Part shown: in pieces, positions 49,373 through 59,366 of the stretch
Layout of the letters: the number at the start of each line of letters is the position of its first letter
Position numbering within the stretch: the first letter of the stretch is position 1
Assembly: GCA_900542005.1 (NCBI GenBank)
Contig: UQLW01000001.1
Coordinates: 1 to 64,000, forward strand
Source: an uncultured Eubacteriales bacterium
GTDB lineage: Bacteria > Bacillota > Clostridia > Christensenellales > UMGS416
DNA length: 64,000 nt
Reading direction: 5' to 3'
Notes under the pieces: generated by a model
Seen by the model: only the letters and a program-made list of their open reading frames with translations
What the model was told of the DNA's origin: nothing
The model's database searches: none
Program-made: the position numbers and the translations under genes

Positions 49373-50287
49373 ATGATCGAATTATGGATACCTGCCGCGG
49401 CGCTTTTCTTAACGCTGCTGCCTTGCCTGATCGTGGATCAGGTGATCCGCCTGATGGCCTGCCGCCAGCGCCGCGAAAGCATGCGCACGCTGGAGCGTCT
49501 GGTCCGTCAGGGCGACCTGCCGGAAGCTGTGCCTCCCGCAGAGACAGTAACCCTCCTTAACCGCGACGGGAACCGGCTTACCGGCCGGCTGCTATCCGAA
49601 GGGCCCGTACGCCGCCTGGTCATCTTCACCCATGGCCTCAACGCCAGCGGTGCCAGCGGCCTTCCCTTCTGGCCTCTGCTTCGCTCCATGGGCTATGCCC
49701 TGCTGCTGGCCGATGGCCGGGGCCATGGCGGCAGCCAGGGCCGGTATACCACCTATGGCTATTATGAACGGGAAGATCTGGCCTGTTGGGTAAGCTATGC
49801 CCGGCAGCGCTGGGGAAGCAGCCTGCCCATTGGTTTGATGGGGCAGTCCATGGGGGCCGCTACCGCCATGGAATACGCAGCCGTGGATCCCGCCATCCGC
49901 TTCGTCATCGCTGATTCCGGCTTTACCCGGGCCTGCGACGTGCTGAAATTCCGGCTGCGCAGCGCCCGTTGCTGCCCTAATGCGCTGTACCGCCTTATCC
50001 GCGCCCGGCTTTGGGCGCTGTGCCGCTTTCCCTTAGAGCAGCTCAACCCCGTGGAGGATATCCCGCTGGCGGAGGCGCCCATGCTTTTTATCCGCGGCGG
50101 CCGTGACCGGATCGTACCGCCGGAGATGTCTGCGCTGCTGCTTCAGGCCCGGCATCACCCTGCCGACCGGCTCTACGAGGTGCCCTGGGCCGCCCATGTG
50201 GGCTGCTACCACGCTTCACCTCAGGCCTATCTTCATGAGCTGCGCCGGTTTATCCAATCCGCTGAGTCCGGCCGCCTGGCGGGATAG
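49373..50287 (+). CDS. Membrane-anchored alpha/beta hydrolase
   Basis: A 304-residue alpha/beta hydrolase with an N-terminal membrane segment (IELWIPAAALFLTLLPCLIV, then basic residues). The oxyanion HG in FTHGLNAS, the nucleophile elbow GQSMGA, a late Asp in RGGRDRIVPP and the catalytic His in AAHVGCYH are present in normal order. It resembles BAAT/Hydrolase_4-type serine hydrolases of unknown specificity. It follows a strong promoter with a dyad operator and precedes a VanZ gene by 28 nt, suggesting a regulated envelope-related pair. Confidence 0.88.
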   Translation: MIELWIPAAALFLTLLPCLIVDQVIRLMACRQRRESMRTLERLVRQGDLPEAVPPAETVTLLNRDGNRLTGRLLSEGPVRRLVIFTHGLNASGASGLPFWPLLRSMGYALLLADGRGHGGSQGRYTTYGYYEREDLACWVSYARQRWGSSLPIGLMGQSMGAATAMEYAAVDPAIRFVIADSGFTRACDVLKFRLRSARCCPNALYRLIRARLWALCRFPLEQLNPVEDIPLAEAPMLFIRGGRDRIVPPEMSALLLQARHHPADRLYEVPWAAHVGCYHASPQAYLHELRRFIQSAESGRLAG

Positions 50288-50315
50288 GCGAATCCCCCCA
50301 TGGAGGAATATACCG

Positions 50316-50867
50316 ATGATTTTAGGCTACCTGGTTCTTCTGTTCCCGCTGGCTGCCCTTGTGTCGCTGATTTGTTATCTGCCCTATTGCCTGCTTCGCC
50401 GCCGGCAGGGCATCCGTGTCCCGCTGGTCCGCCATCTGGTTTGTTACGCCCTGATCGGGGTCATCTGGAGCATCCTCTTTGTCACCCTGCTAATCGGCGG
50501 CGTCACCCTTCAGCCCGGCTACCGCCTGCTGAACCTGACGCCCTTCGTCTGGCTGCGGGAAACCTATGCCATGGGCTTTGCGCAAATGGTCCAACAGCTG
50601 GCCATGAATGTGGCCATGCTCATCCCCATGGGCTTGCTGCTTCCGGCCGCTTGCCGCCGGATGCGCGTCTGGTGGAGGACCGCAGCCGCCATTGCCCTAT
50701 TTATGCTGGCGGTGGAAACGATCCAATACTTTATCGGACGGTCGGCCGACATCGACGACCTCATCATGAATACCGCCGGCGGGATCATCGGGTATGGCCT
50801 TTTCTGGCTAGCCGGCCGCGGCTTCGCTGGACGGCGCTGGTTTAGGGATGCCCTTGGGGAACCCTAG
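50316..50867 (+). CDS. VanZ-family membrane protein
   Basis: A 183-residue protein with four or five membrane helices and the VanZ signature NVAMLIPMGLLLP followed by AIALFMLAVETIQYFIGRSADIDDLIMNTAGG in pieces. VanZ-like proteins occur in many Bacillota and are not by themselves evidence of glycopeptide resistance; some give low-level teicoplanin tolerance. The start at 50316 has GGAGG 9 nt upstream. It shares the promoter of the preceding hydrolase. Confidence 0.88.
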   Translation: MILGYLVLLFPLAALVSLICYLPYCLLRRRQGIRVPLVRHLVCYALIGVIWSILFVTLLIGGVTLQPGYRLLNLTPFVWLRETYAMGFAQMVQQLAMNVAMLIPMGLLLPAACRRMRVWWRTAAAIALFMLAVETIQYFIGRSADIDDLIMNTAGGIIGYGLFWLAGRGFAGRRWFRDALGEP

Positions 50868-50960
50868 CCGCCGGGCCATCGCCACCGGCTTTCCTTGCTC
50901 CATCCGGTGTGCTATACTACCTATGGAAGATATGGAGGAAAGCAAAGGAGGCGATGCCCC

Positions 50961-51899
50961 ATGGGCTCCAGACGGCGCCTTGCCGTTGCCTGCCTGCTGG
51001 CGCTGGCGCTATTGCTTTCCTGCTGCGCCCGGCCCGCGCCGGCTGAACCCTCCACGCCGGCCGTAACGCCGCCGGCCGAAGCCCGTCAGCCGGACTCCCC
51101 CCTGCCGGATACCTCGCCCATCGGCAGCCTGCGGTCCGTCATCCGCTGCCGTGAGTGGGTCACCCTGCGCGAGCAGCCCTCCACCTCCGCAAGGGCCCTT
51201 ACCACCATCCCCCTGGATCAAAGCGTGACCTATATCGGTCCTGCCGGATCGGGCTTCGCCTATGTGGGCTATCAGGGCTTCAGCGGCTATGTGCTGGAGC
51301 AATATCTGGGGCTTGCCCGCACGCCTTACCAGTTAAGGTGGATCGCCATTGAGCCCCAGGCCCGCCAGGCGTCCAACCTTTTTATCAGTAATTTCACCGA
51401 GCTGTCCCTGCCGGGCTGCTTTGAGCCGCAGACGGCTTCGGATTCCGCGCTGATCGGCTTCGCGGTGGAGCATATCTGCCGCAACCAGCCGGACGCCGTG
51501 GAATACGGCCCGTGGCCGGAGGGGGACGCCAGGGTGCCGGGTAACCTTATCGACGCCGTCCTGGCGGCGTATCTTGATACCGCGCTGCGGGGAGAAGCCG
51601 ATACGGCGCCCTATATCGCCCGGGATGGATACGCTTACTGGACCGGCGCCGGGGAGCCGGAAAACGGCGGCTTTGCCTGCGTCACCAGCATGGCCAGCGC
51701 TGGCGACGGGCTTTATATGGCGCTTTTCGACGTATATGGAGCCGGCGCAGCCTGGGACAGCGAGGCGCACCGCCTTACCAGGGCCCAGGCGCGGCAGGCC
51801 TATGGCCCGGCCCAATGCCGGGGCATGGCCCTCTTTACGGCAGCCGACCTTGCCGACCGCAGCGGCTACCGGCTGGTACAGTGCGTCATACAGCGTTAG
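50961..51899 (+). CDS. Lipoprotein with bacterial SH3-type domain
   Basis: A 312-residue protein. The signal peptide ends in a lipobox-like LLSCCA, so it is probably lipid-anchored outside the membrane. A Pro/Thr-rich linker follows to about residue 50. An SH3b domain (about 55-115) contains LREQPSTSARALTTI and GYVLEQYLG, usually a peptidoglycan-binding fold. The C-terminal half is unassigned and includes two Asp-rich stretches. AAGGAGG lies 9 nt before the ATG. A terminator follows at 51919. Likely role is wall sensing or tethering, which is inference. Confidence 0.8.
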   Translation: MGSRRRLAVACLLALALLLSCCARPAPAEPSTPAVTPPAEARQPDSPLPDTSPIGSLRSVIRCREWVTLREQPSTSARALTTIPLDQSVTYIGPAGSGFAYVGYQGFSGYVLEQYLGLARTPYQLRWIAIEPQARQASNLFISNFTELSLPGCFEPQTASDSALIGFAVEHICRNQPDAVEYGPWPEGDARVPGNLIDAVLAAYLDTALRGEADTAPYIARDGYAYWTGAGEPENGGFACVTSMASAGDGLYMALFDVYGAGAAWDSEAHRLTRAQARQAYGPAQCRGMALFTAADLADRSGYRLVQCVIQR

Positions 51900-51918
51900 C
51901 CGCATCAAGCGACCGTTA

Positions 51919-51953
51919 AAATGCCCGTCCGATTCAACGGACGGGCATTTTTT
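51919..51953 (+). terminator. Terminator of the SH3 lipoprotein gene
   Basis: AAATGCCCGTCCG/CGGACGGGCATTT around a 6-nt loop, then TTT. Confidence 0.9.
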
Positions 51954-51980
51954 GCAGGGCTGAAGGCTACAGCCCCGGGG

Positions 51981-54311
51981 CTATTCCTCCCACTCCAGGC
52001 TGTCCGGCGCGTCCACCTCGATATCCTTACCCTCATCGTCGCAGCGGACGGTCACATAGATATCGCCGGCGGGCGTGGGCACAGCGCCTGAAACCTCGCT
52101 GAACACCGCTACCGGATCCACCTCAAAGCGGGTAAAGCCCGGCTCCAGGGGACGGACGCCCAGCACATAGCGCATATACAGATACAGCGGTACCGCCGAC
52201 CAGCCATGGCAGAGGCTGCCGGCATAGCCGAAATCCTTCTGTCCCAGGATCGTCTCCCAGAAGGAGGTGGAATCCTGATAGAGCATCATGCCCCAATCCC
52301 GGGCGATCTGGTCAAAGACCGCCTTGGCGTAGGCCTCGCCGCCCATGAGAATCGCCTCGTATTTGAAGATGGAGTAGCTCAGCGTGCAGGTCACAAGCCC
52401 CTCGCCGTCCACCAGCCGCTCCCGCAGCGGCGCTTCCTCGGCCGGGGGCACGATACCGTCGTACAGGGCCAGGGCCTGGGTCAGCTCCGCCTCGTGCCAC
52501 TGGCGGCCGTTCTCATAAAAGGTGGCATACAGGCCGCGCTGGGGCTGCCAGAACACCTCGTTCACCCGCTGGGCCAGGGCCTGGGCCGCCTGCCCATAGC
52601 GCTGGGCCGTCTCGCCGTCATCCAGGGCCTGGGCCATCTTGGCGGCGCACTGCAGCGACCGGATCAGGAACAGCTGAAGCGGCGCCTCAAAGCGGCTGAT
52701 CTCCCGGGCGGTATCCTTGGTAATCTCGTCGGCCATGCCGTCGGACCACTCGTAGAAATTCCACATGCCCGGGTCGCCGGGCGTTTTCATCAGCCCGTCC
52801 TCCATACGGCTCAGGGCCTCGTCAAGGGCCGCCGTAACCCGGTCCCAGCAGCGCTCCATCAGGGTGCGGCTGCCGGAATACATCCAGTGCTCATAGATGG
52901 CCACCGGCCAGTTGAGCGTAAAGGCGGGGATGCACAGCCCGCTGTGGCAGGGCGCGCAGATATCCGAGTACAGCGGGCCCTCAAAGGCGTCCCTGTACAG
53001 GCCAAAGCTGGCCTCCGGGAAGGCGTATTCACCGAAGGCATAATAGCCGCACAAGGCCTGATTGCGGGAATCCGCCACATAGAAGGCCTGCTCCCGCCAG
53101 GGCGTATCCTCGTAATGCTCATGCATGCACAGCTCCAGGGTACGGCGGGATACCTCCCAGATGCGGTTATGCAGGCTGTCGGGACAGGTGAAGCGCCCAG
53201 CCAGGGTTACCGGATATTCCCAGGGGGCCATGCCGGCATAATGCAGCGTCACCGGCGCGCCGGCGCGGGCGAAGTGCAGCTGCATATAGCGCCCGCCCAT
53301 GCGGCGGAAGGGGCAGAAGAAACGCTGCCGGCCGGCCCGGGTCACATAGCGGCAGCCAAAATTGCGCCCACCCACATAGGCGCGCACCCTAAGATCCGTC
53401 AGGTGCTGGCCCCAGGCCACCTCCACCTCTACGCCTTCCGGCGCCTCCAGGTCCAGCTCAAAGAGCCCGGCTTCCTCGCGGCCCATATCCAGCACCAGGT
53501 AGAACCCGTCGCTGCCCTGGTAGGCCTCAGGCTTCACCGTCACCGGGCCGCGGCCCAGATAGACCTCCGTGGCAAAGGGCAGCGCCTCGACCCCGCTGGC
53601 AAAGAGCGCCTGAGGGGCAAGCGGCGAAAGATAATCCGTATAGATCCGGCGGGCGGCCGTCGGCTCCAAGGGCTGCTTATGGATGAACTGCCCCTGGGCG
53701 ACCACCTCCGGCTGGATCCGCTCCTTGAGCACCAGCTTCTCCACCGGGCGGGGCTCCGTGTCGCGGCGATACAGCTCGCCCGTCATGACCTGGGCCTTCT
53801 TCCAGCCCTTGGGCCGGTAGCCCTCCTCCAGCCAGCCGTCCTCCTGCCGCCCGTCGGCCTCAAAGGCGAAGCCAAGCTGCCCGGTTATCAGCGGCGACAC
53901 GCCGCTGGCATAGACCGGATTGACCCGGCACAGCGTATCCGGCCCGCTGGCGGCCAGCACACCCTCCCGGTCGTAGAGCGCATAGATGACGCCCGGCGCG
54001 CCGGTGATATACTGATGGCTGCCCTTGCCCTGGTAATAGGCTGTAACGGCGATACGGTTCACGCCGGCCTGCAGGTATTCAGCCACATCCAGGATATCGT
54101 GGGTGCGATGGGCGGGGAAGTCGTCATAATGCCCGGCATCCACCCATCTGCCGTTGATCCATACCGAATAATCGCTGTCCACCGAGATCATAAGCTGTGC
54201 GGTGGCGGGCGCCGTTTTCAGCGTCAGCTCCGTCAGGAAGTCGGCGTACTGGTCATCCCCCTGTGCCTTGGGGACCCATATCCACTGGGCCCGTGCCTTT
54301 TCAAAATCCAT
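51981..54311 (-). CDS. GH78-like alpha-L-rhamnosidase-type glycosyl hydrolase
   Basis: A 776-residue protein without signal peptide. An N-terminal beta-sandwich (WIWVPKAQG, then WINGRWVDAG) resembles the GH78 carbohydrate-binding domain. The (alpha/alpha)6 catalytic part has EDTPWREQAFYVADSRNQAL, the GH78 acid region, and a C-terminal beta domain closes the chain. GH78 enzymes hydrolyse alpha-L-rhamnosides. The ATG at 54311 has GGAGGG 8 nt upstream and overlaps the stop codon of the preceding mutase gene (TGATG), so translation is coupled. A GTG at 54314 is a less likely start. Specificity beyond rhamnoside-like substrates is inference. Confidence 0.88.
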   Translation of the reverse strand: MDFEKARAQWIWVPKAQGDDQYADFLTELTLKTAPATAQLMISVDSDYSVWINGRWVDAGHYDDFPAHRTHDILDVAEYLQAGVNRIAVTAYYQGKGSHQYITGAPGVIYALYDREGVLAASGPDTLCRVNPVYASGVSPLITGQLGFAFEADGRQEDGWLEEGYRPKGWKKAQVMTGELYRRDTEPRPVEKLVLKERIQPEVVAQGQFIHKQPLEPTAARRIYTDYLSPLAPQALFASGVEALPFATEVYLGRGPVTVKPEAYQGSDGFYLVLDMGREEAGLFELDLEAPEGVEVEVAWGQHLTDLRVRAYVGGRNFGCRYVTRAGRQRFFCPFRRMGGRYMQLHFARAGAPVTLHYAGMAPWEYPVTLAGRFTCPDSLHNRIWEVSRRTLELCMHEHYEDTPWREQAFYVADSRNQALCGYYAFGEYAFPEASFGLYRDAFEGPLYSDICAPCHSGLCIPAFTLNWPVAIYEHWMYSGSRTLMERCWDRVTAALDEALSRMEDGLMKTPGDPGMWNFYEWSDGMADEITKDTAREISRFEAPLQLFLIRSLQCAAKMAQALDDGETAQRYGQAAQALAQRVNEVFWQPQRGLYATFYENGRQWHEAELTQALALYDGIVPPAEEAPLRERLVDGEGLVTCTLSYSIFKYEAILMGGEAYAKAVFDQIARDWGMMLYQDSTSFWETILGQKDFGYAGSLCHGWSAVPLYLYMRYVLGVRPLEPGFTRFEVDPVAVFSEVSGAVPTPAGDIYVTVRCDDEGKDIEVDAPDSLEWEE

Positions 54312-55978
54312 CACTGAATCCCTCCTATGATCCTACCCATATCCTCCGCCAGCGCGTCGGCCAGCGCTCCGCTCGTGGCGGAAACGTAGTATTTAATCTT
54401 CGGCTCCGTACCCGAAGGGCGCAGCGCAACCCAGCCATCCTCCACAAAAAGCTTCAGCACGTCGCTTTTAGGCAGATCAAGGGGGCTTTGGCTGCCGTCC
54501 GCTTCGGTCACGACGGACAGCAGGTAATCCTCCCGCCGCAGCACCGGGCGCCCGGCTATCGTGTCCACGCCCTGCTGGCGCAGCGCCGTCATGATGGCGC
54601 GGATGCGCTGGGCAAAGCCCAGGGGCGGAAGCTGCTGCGTCACCAGGCGCTCCCGGTAATCGCCCGTCTCACGCCGGAGCTCCTCCAGCCGGTCAGCCAG
54701 GGTTTTGCCCTGAAGGCTCAGCTCCAGCGCCATGCGGGCGATGGCGCCGGCCGCCCACACCGCATCCTTATCCCGGGCCAGCGCACCGGAAAGATAGCCA
54801 TAGCTCTCCTCATAGCCCAGCAGGAAGTGAATCCCCTCAGCCTCCAGCTGGTCGGCCAGGTCAGCGATGAACTTAAAGCCCGTCAGCACCCGTCTGACCT
54901 GCACCCCGCGCCGCCGGGCGATGGCCTCGCCCATATCGCCGGATACGATGGTGGTGATGATGGCGGCCCGCGCCGGATCGCCGCCGGAGGCCAGGTATTG
55001 GCCGATCTGGTAATCGGTCAAAAGCGCGCCGATTTCATTGCCGGTCAGGGCGATAAAGCGCCCGTCCCGCTCCACCTGCACGCCCACCCGGTCGCTGTCC
55101 GGGTCGGTGGCCAGCAGCATCCGCGCGCCGGCGGCCTTCGCCGCCGCCAGCGCCTGCCCATAGACCTCGGGCAGCTCGGGATTCGGCGCCCGCAGCCCGC
55201 CGAAGTCCGGATCCGGCTCCAGCTCCACCGCTGTAAGCTGCGTAAAGCCCAGCATGGCCAGCGCTTCGGTCACCCATCCCGCGCCGCTGCCATGCAGCGC
55301 CGAATAGACCAGCGGGAACCCGGCGGCCGCCTTCGCCAGCGCAGGCGTGCGAAGCATGCTTGCCAGCCCCTCCAGGTAAGCGGCCTTCAGCCCCTGGCCA
55401 TGCGCGGTAATCCCCGCGTCGTCCTGCTGGGATTGAGCGGAAAAGAATTCGGTCAGCTGCATCCGGCCATAAATACGGGCCGCCGCCTCCGGCCCCAGCT
55501 GCACGCCCCGGCTGTCGTAAACCTTATAGCCATTATACTGCGGCGGGTTGTGGCTGGCCGTAATCACCACACCCCAATCGCAGCCCAGCAGCCGCACGGC
55601 AAAGGACAGCGCCGGCGTAGGCGCGGCGTCGTCATAAATATGCGCCCGGCAGCCGTTGGCCGCCAGCACCCGCGCGGCCTGCCAGGCCAGCTCCCGGCTT
55701 TGCCGCCGGGTATCATAGGCAACGGCCACCTGCGGCGTAGGCTTGTCCTCCAGCGCCACCTCGGCCAGCGCCTGGGTAGCGCGCTCCACCGTATACCGGT
55801 TCATGCGCCCCGGCCCCATACCCAGCACGCCCCGCAGGCCTCCGGTGCCAAAGGTAAGCTCCAGGGTAAAGGCCTCCCGGCGCGCGTCATCGTCCATCGC
55901 GGCCAGCTCCCCTTCGCCCTCGGCGTCGTGCGCATGCAGATAACGCGCCCAAGTTTCCATTGCATCCTGCCAGTCCAT
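54311..55978 (-). CDS. Phosphoglucomutase/phosphomannomutase-family enzyme (PgcA-like)
   Basis: A 555-residue alpha-D-phosphohexomutase. The four functional loops are visible: catalytic phosphoserine in VVITASHNPP, metal-binding DPDSDR, sugar-binding LGYEESYGYLSG and phosphate-binding RPSGTEPK. The length is that of PgcA-type phosphoglucomutases rather than of ManB. It interconverts hexose 1- and 6-phosphates. It precedes and overlaps the GH78-like gene (TGATG). This is an informative pairing: sugars released by the glycosidase can feed the 1-phosphate/6-phosphate pool. Confidence 0.94.
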   Translation of the reverse strand: MDWQDAMETWARYLHAHDAEGEGELAAMDDDARREAFTLELTFGTGGLRGVLGMGPGRMNRYTVERATQALAEVALEDKPTPQVAVAYDTRRQSRELAWQAARVLAANGCRAHIYDDAAPTPALSFAVRLLGCDWGVVITASHNPPQYNGYKVYDSRGVQLGPEAAARIYGRMQLTEFFSAQSQQDDAGITAHGQGLKAAYLEGLASMLRTPALAKAAAGFPLVYSALHGSGAGWVTEALAMLGFTQLTAVELEPDPDFGGLRAPNPELPEVYGQALAAAKAAGARMLLATDPDSDRVGVQVERDGRFIALTGNEIGALLTDYQIGQYLASGGDPARAAIITTIVSGDMGEAIARRRGVQVRRVLTGFKFIADLADQLEAEGIHFLLGYEESYGYLSGALARDKDAVWAAGAIARMALELSLQGKTLADRLEELRRETGDYRERLVTQQLPPLGFAQRIRAIMTALRQQGVDTIAGRPVLRREDYLLSVVTEADGSQSPLDLPKSDVLKLFVEDGWVALRPSGTEPKIKYYVSATSGALADALAEDMGRIIGGIQ

Positions 55979-56161
55979 GAAAGCCTCCTTTCGCGCGGCC
56001 CGCCCCTCGCCGGGCGCGGCCTTTTATTTATTCACCGTCCATGGTCTACTCTCCTGCCTACAAGGTCAAATCATCCCATGTTCTTCCGCCCGGCCAGGCG
56101 GTATGATGGGGCTGTACCGTCGGGGCGCGCCGCGCTCCCTGAAAAAGGAGGAATTCATTCC

Positions 56162-59100
56162 GTGCTGTATCCCAAAAATGAGGAAACGACGCTCAAGGCC
56201 GGCCTTTTCGCCGACCCAACGTGCGAATACCGTGGCACGCCCTTCTGGGCCTGGAACGCCCGGCTGGACGCCGGCGAGCTCAAGCGTCAGATCGACGTGA
56301 TGAAAAAGATGGGCCTGGGCGGCTTCCATATGCATGTGCGCTCCGGCATGGCCACGCCCTACCTCTCCCCGGAATTTATGGAACTCATCCATACCTGCGT
56401 AGAGAAGGCCCGGGAGAACCAGATGCTGGCCTGGCTCTACGACGAGGACCGCTGGCCCTCCGGCGCGGCCGGCGGCATTGTCACCCGCGATAAGGCCTAC
56501 CGCTCCCGCTACCTGCTCTTCACCCCTGTGCCCTATGGCCAGGGCAGCACCAACGCGGAAACCGATTCCTCGGCAAGGGCCTCCCGCCAGGAGAACGGCG
56601 TGCTGCTGGCCCGTTACCGGGTAACCCTCAGGGATGGCCTGCTGGCCGGCTATGAGCTGCTGGCCCCCGATGCGCCCGACGAGTCCGGCCTGTGGTATGC
56701 CTACCGGGAGACCCAGGGCGAGAATCCCTGGTATAATAACCAGGCCTACCTCGACACCCTGAATCCCAAGGCCGTGCAGCGCTTTATCGAGGTAACCCAC
56801 GAGGCCTATGCCCGCGAGGTGGGCGGCGATTTTGGCGGCGTGGTGCCGGCCATCTTCACCGACGAGCCCCAGTTCACCCGCAAGAGCACACTGGGCTTCG
56901 CCGAGGCCCAGGAGGACGTCACCCTGCCCTATACCGACGACTTCCCCGAAACCTACCGGGCCGCCTACGGCGAGGACTTCTTCGCTACGCTGCCGGAGCT
57001 GATCTGGGATCTGCCCGAGGGCAAAATTTCTGTACCCCGTTACCGCTATCATGACCATGTGGCCGAGCGCTTCTCCAGCGCCTTTGCCGACCAGATCGGC
57101 GGCTGGTGCAAGGCCCATGGCCTGATGCTGACCGGGCACATGATGGAGGAGCCCACCCTGGAGAGCCAGACTGCCGCCCTGGGCGAGGCCATGCGCTCCT
57201 ACCGCTCCTTCCAGCTTCCCGGCATCGACATGCTCTGCGACCGCAGGGAGTTTACCACCGCCAAGCAGGCCGCCTCGGCCACCCATCAGTATGGATACCC
57301 CGGCGTGCTGTCGGAGCTTTACGGCGTGACCAACTGGGACTTCGACTGGCGGGGCCATAAGCTGCAGGGCGACTGGCAGGCGGCGCTGGGCGTCACCGTC
57401 CGGGTCCATCATCTGGCCTGGGTCTCCATGAACGGCGAGGCCAAGCGCGACTATCCCGCCTCCATCAACTACCAGTCCCCCTGGTACGACCGCTACAGCT
57501 ATGTGGAGGATTATTTCTCCCGGCTCAACACCGCCCTGACCCGGGGCAAGCCCCTCGTCTCTGTGGGCGTTGTGCACCCTGTCGAGAGCTATTGGCTCCA
57601 CTGGGGCCCGCGGGAGCAGACTGCCGCCATCCGCGATGAAATGGACCGTCATTTCCAGGATATGTGCTCCTGGCTTGTGACGGGCATGATCGACTTTGAC
57701 TACATCAGCGAATCGCTGCTGCCCAGCCAGTGCCCCAAGGCCGGCGCCCCCCTGGCCGTGGGGCAGATGGCCTATGAAACCCTGATCGTTCCCGGCTGCG
57801 AGACGCTGCGCTCCAGCACGGTCGAGCGCCTGGAGGCCTTTGCCGATGCCGGGGGCAAGCTCATCTTCGCCGGCCGTATTCCCTCCCTGGTGGACGCTAT
57901 CCCCTCCGACCGTGTCCAGCGGCTGGCCTGCCGCGCCCAGTGCGTGGCCTTCTCCCAGGAGGCGCTGCTGGAGGCGCTGGAGGACCGCCGGCAGGTGGAC
58001 GTGCGCACCACCGACGGCGCCCGCACCGGGAAGTATCTCCATCAGCTGCGGCAGGATGGCGAGTCGCGCTGGTTCTTCCTGGCCCATACGGATAATCCCG
58101 ACAATCCCGACGTCACCCGTCCCGACCAGCTGCGCCTCTGCTTCAAGGGCCGCCATGTCCCGGTGCAGTATGACGCGCTGACCGGGCGCATCGCCGCGCT
58201 GCCCTACCGCTACGAGGGCGGGAACACCCTGCTGGACTGGTCCATGGACGTCCATGATTCGCTGCTCATCCAGCTGCGGCCCGAGGGCGCCTGCCTGGGC
58301 GACCTGGACGCGGCGGAGCCGGCCGGCGCCTTTGGCGTGCTGGGCAACAAGCCCCGCGAGCCCATGTGCAGCGGCACCCTGGAAACGCCCGAGGTCATCG
58401 ACCGCGAGGGCATACCGGTAGCCCCCTGGGCGGACGCCGGGCTGGAAGAGGACAATGTACTGCTCCTGGATATGGCCTGCTGGAAGCTGGATGGCGGCGA
58501 GTGGCAGCCCCGCGAGGAAATCCTCCGCCTGGATAATGCCTGCCGGGCGCTGGTAGGCTGGCCTTCGCGCTTCTCCGCCTTTGCCCAGCCCTGGGTAACC
58601 GCCGAGGAGAAGCATGTGGATCCCAAGCACACGCTGACGCTGAGGTTCCCCTTTGAGAGCGATATCGCCGTATCGGGCAGCGCGCTGGCGCTGGAGAACC
58701 GCGCCCGCACCGAAATCTACTTTGACGGGGTAAAGCTGGATAACCGGGCCGATGGATGGTATGTGGATAAGTGCATGGAGCGGGTCAACCTGCCTGATTT
58801 TGACGCCGGCGCCCACGAGATCACCCTGGTCATCGACTACACCCGCGACGCCGATGTGGAGGCCTGCTATCTGGTGGGCCGCTTCGGCGTGGACGCCCTG
58901 GGCAGCCAGAGCCGCATCGTGTCCGCGCCCGATAAGCTCTATTTCACCGATATCACCCGCCAACATCTGGCCTTCTACGGCGGCAATGTGCGCTACAGCT
59001 TTGCCGTACCCGGCGGCGGCGTCCTGGAGATCCCCCATTGGCGCGGCGCGGCCCTCACCGTGGAGGCAGATGGCCGCGACCTGGGCGTCGTCGCCTATGC

Positions 59101-59323
59101 GCCCTACCGGATCCGCATCCCCGAGGGCGCCCGCCAGGTGACCGTTACCTGCATGGGCAACCGGTTCAACACCTTTGGCCAGCTGCACTATTGGGAGGTC
59201 GACAAGCTTTGGTACGGCCCCGACAGCTGGCGCACCAAGGGCAAGAACTGGTCCTATGAATACCTGCTGCGGCCCGCCGGCATCCTGAGCGCCCCCGTAT
59301 TCTACCCCGACGCCTCGAAATAA
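56162..59323 (+). CDS. GH106-like glycosyl hydrolase, putative alpha-L-rhamnosidase (paralogue 2)
   Basis: A 1053-residue paralogue of the gene at 24550, sharing PFWAWNARLDAGELKRQ, GGFHMHVRSG, AWLYDEDRWPSGAAGG, FTDEPQFTRKS and SELYGVTNWDF. No signal peptide. I place the start at GTG 56162, where AAGGAGG lies 10 nt upstream; the long open frame before it is a shadow of the mutase gene. It diverges from the mutase/GH78 pair and is followed 43 nt later by a URO-D-family gene, so hydrolase and URO-D protein are probably one operon. The family call is good; substrate is inferred to be a rhamnose-containing or related glycan. Confidence 0.87.
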   Translation: MLYPKNEETTLKAGLFADPTCEYRGTPFWAWNARLDAGELKRQIDVMKKMGLGGFHMHVRSGMATPYLSPEFMELIHTCVEKARENQMLAWLYDEDRWPSGAAGGIVTRDKAYRSRYLLFTPVPYGQGSTNAETDSSARASRQENGVLLARYRVTLRDGLLAGYELLAPDAPDESGLWYAYRETQGENPWYNNQAYLDTLNPKAVQRFIEVTHEAYAREVGGDFGGVVPAIFTDEPQFTRKSTLGFAEAQEDVTLPYTDDFPETYRAAYGEDFFATLPELIWDLPEGKISVPRYRYHDHVAERFSSAFADQIGGWCKAHGLMLTGHMMEEPTLESQTAALGEAMRSYRSFQLPGIDMLCDRREFTTAKQAASATHQYGYPGVLSELYGVTNWDFDWRGHKLQGDWQAALGVTVRVHHLAWVSMNGEAKRDYPASINYQSPWYDRYSYVEDYFSRLNTALTRGKPLVSVGVVHPVESYWLHWGPREQTAAIRDEMDRHFQDMCSWLVTGMIDFDYISESLLPSQCPKAGAPLAVGQMAYETLIVPGCETLRSSTVERLEAFADAGGKLIFAGRIPSLVDAIPSDRVQRLACRAQCVAFSQEALLEALEDRRQVDVRTTDGARTGKYLHQLRQDGESRWFFLAHTDNPDNPDVTRPDQLRLCFKGRHVPVQYDALTGRIAALPYRYEGGNTLLDWSMDVHDSLLIQLRPEGACLGDLDAAEPAGAFGVLGNKPREPMCSGTLETPEVIDREGIPVAPWADAGLEEDNVLLLDMACWKLDGGEWQPREEILRLDNACRALVGWPSRFSAFAQPWVTAEEKHVDPKHTLTLRFPFESDIAVSGSALALENRARTEIYFDGVKLDNRADGWYVDKCMERVNLPDFDAGAHEITLVIDYTRDADVEACYLVGRFGVDALGSQSRIVSAPDKLYFTDITRQHLAFYGGNVRYSFAVPGGGVLEIPHWRGAALTVEADGRDLGVVAYAPYRIRIPEGARQVTVTCMGNRFNTFGQLHYWEVDKLWYGPDSWRTKGKNWSYEYLLRPAGILSAPVFYPDASK

Positions 59324-59366
59324 CGCACGGACCGGCCTAAACCGTCCGGGAGAGGAGCCGACCATC

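Noticed and set aside
50316..50867. VanZ gene as evidence of a vancomycin resistance cluster
   Set aside because: No ligase, dehydrogenase or D,D-dipeptidase genes are present; VanZ-like proteins are common in Bacillota.
52206..54317. Plus-strand frame of about 700 codons opposite the GH78-like gene
   Set aside because: Antisense of a confidently identified gene; His/Gly/Leu-rich composition.
54197..56161. N-terminal extension of the second GH106-like gene by 650 codons
   Set aside because: This part lies antisense to the mutase gene and carries no GH106 homology; a proper ribosome binding site precedes GTG 56162.
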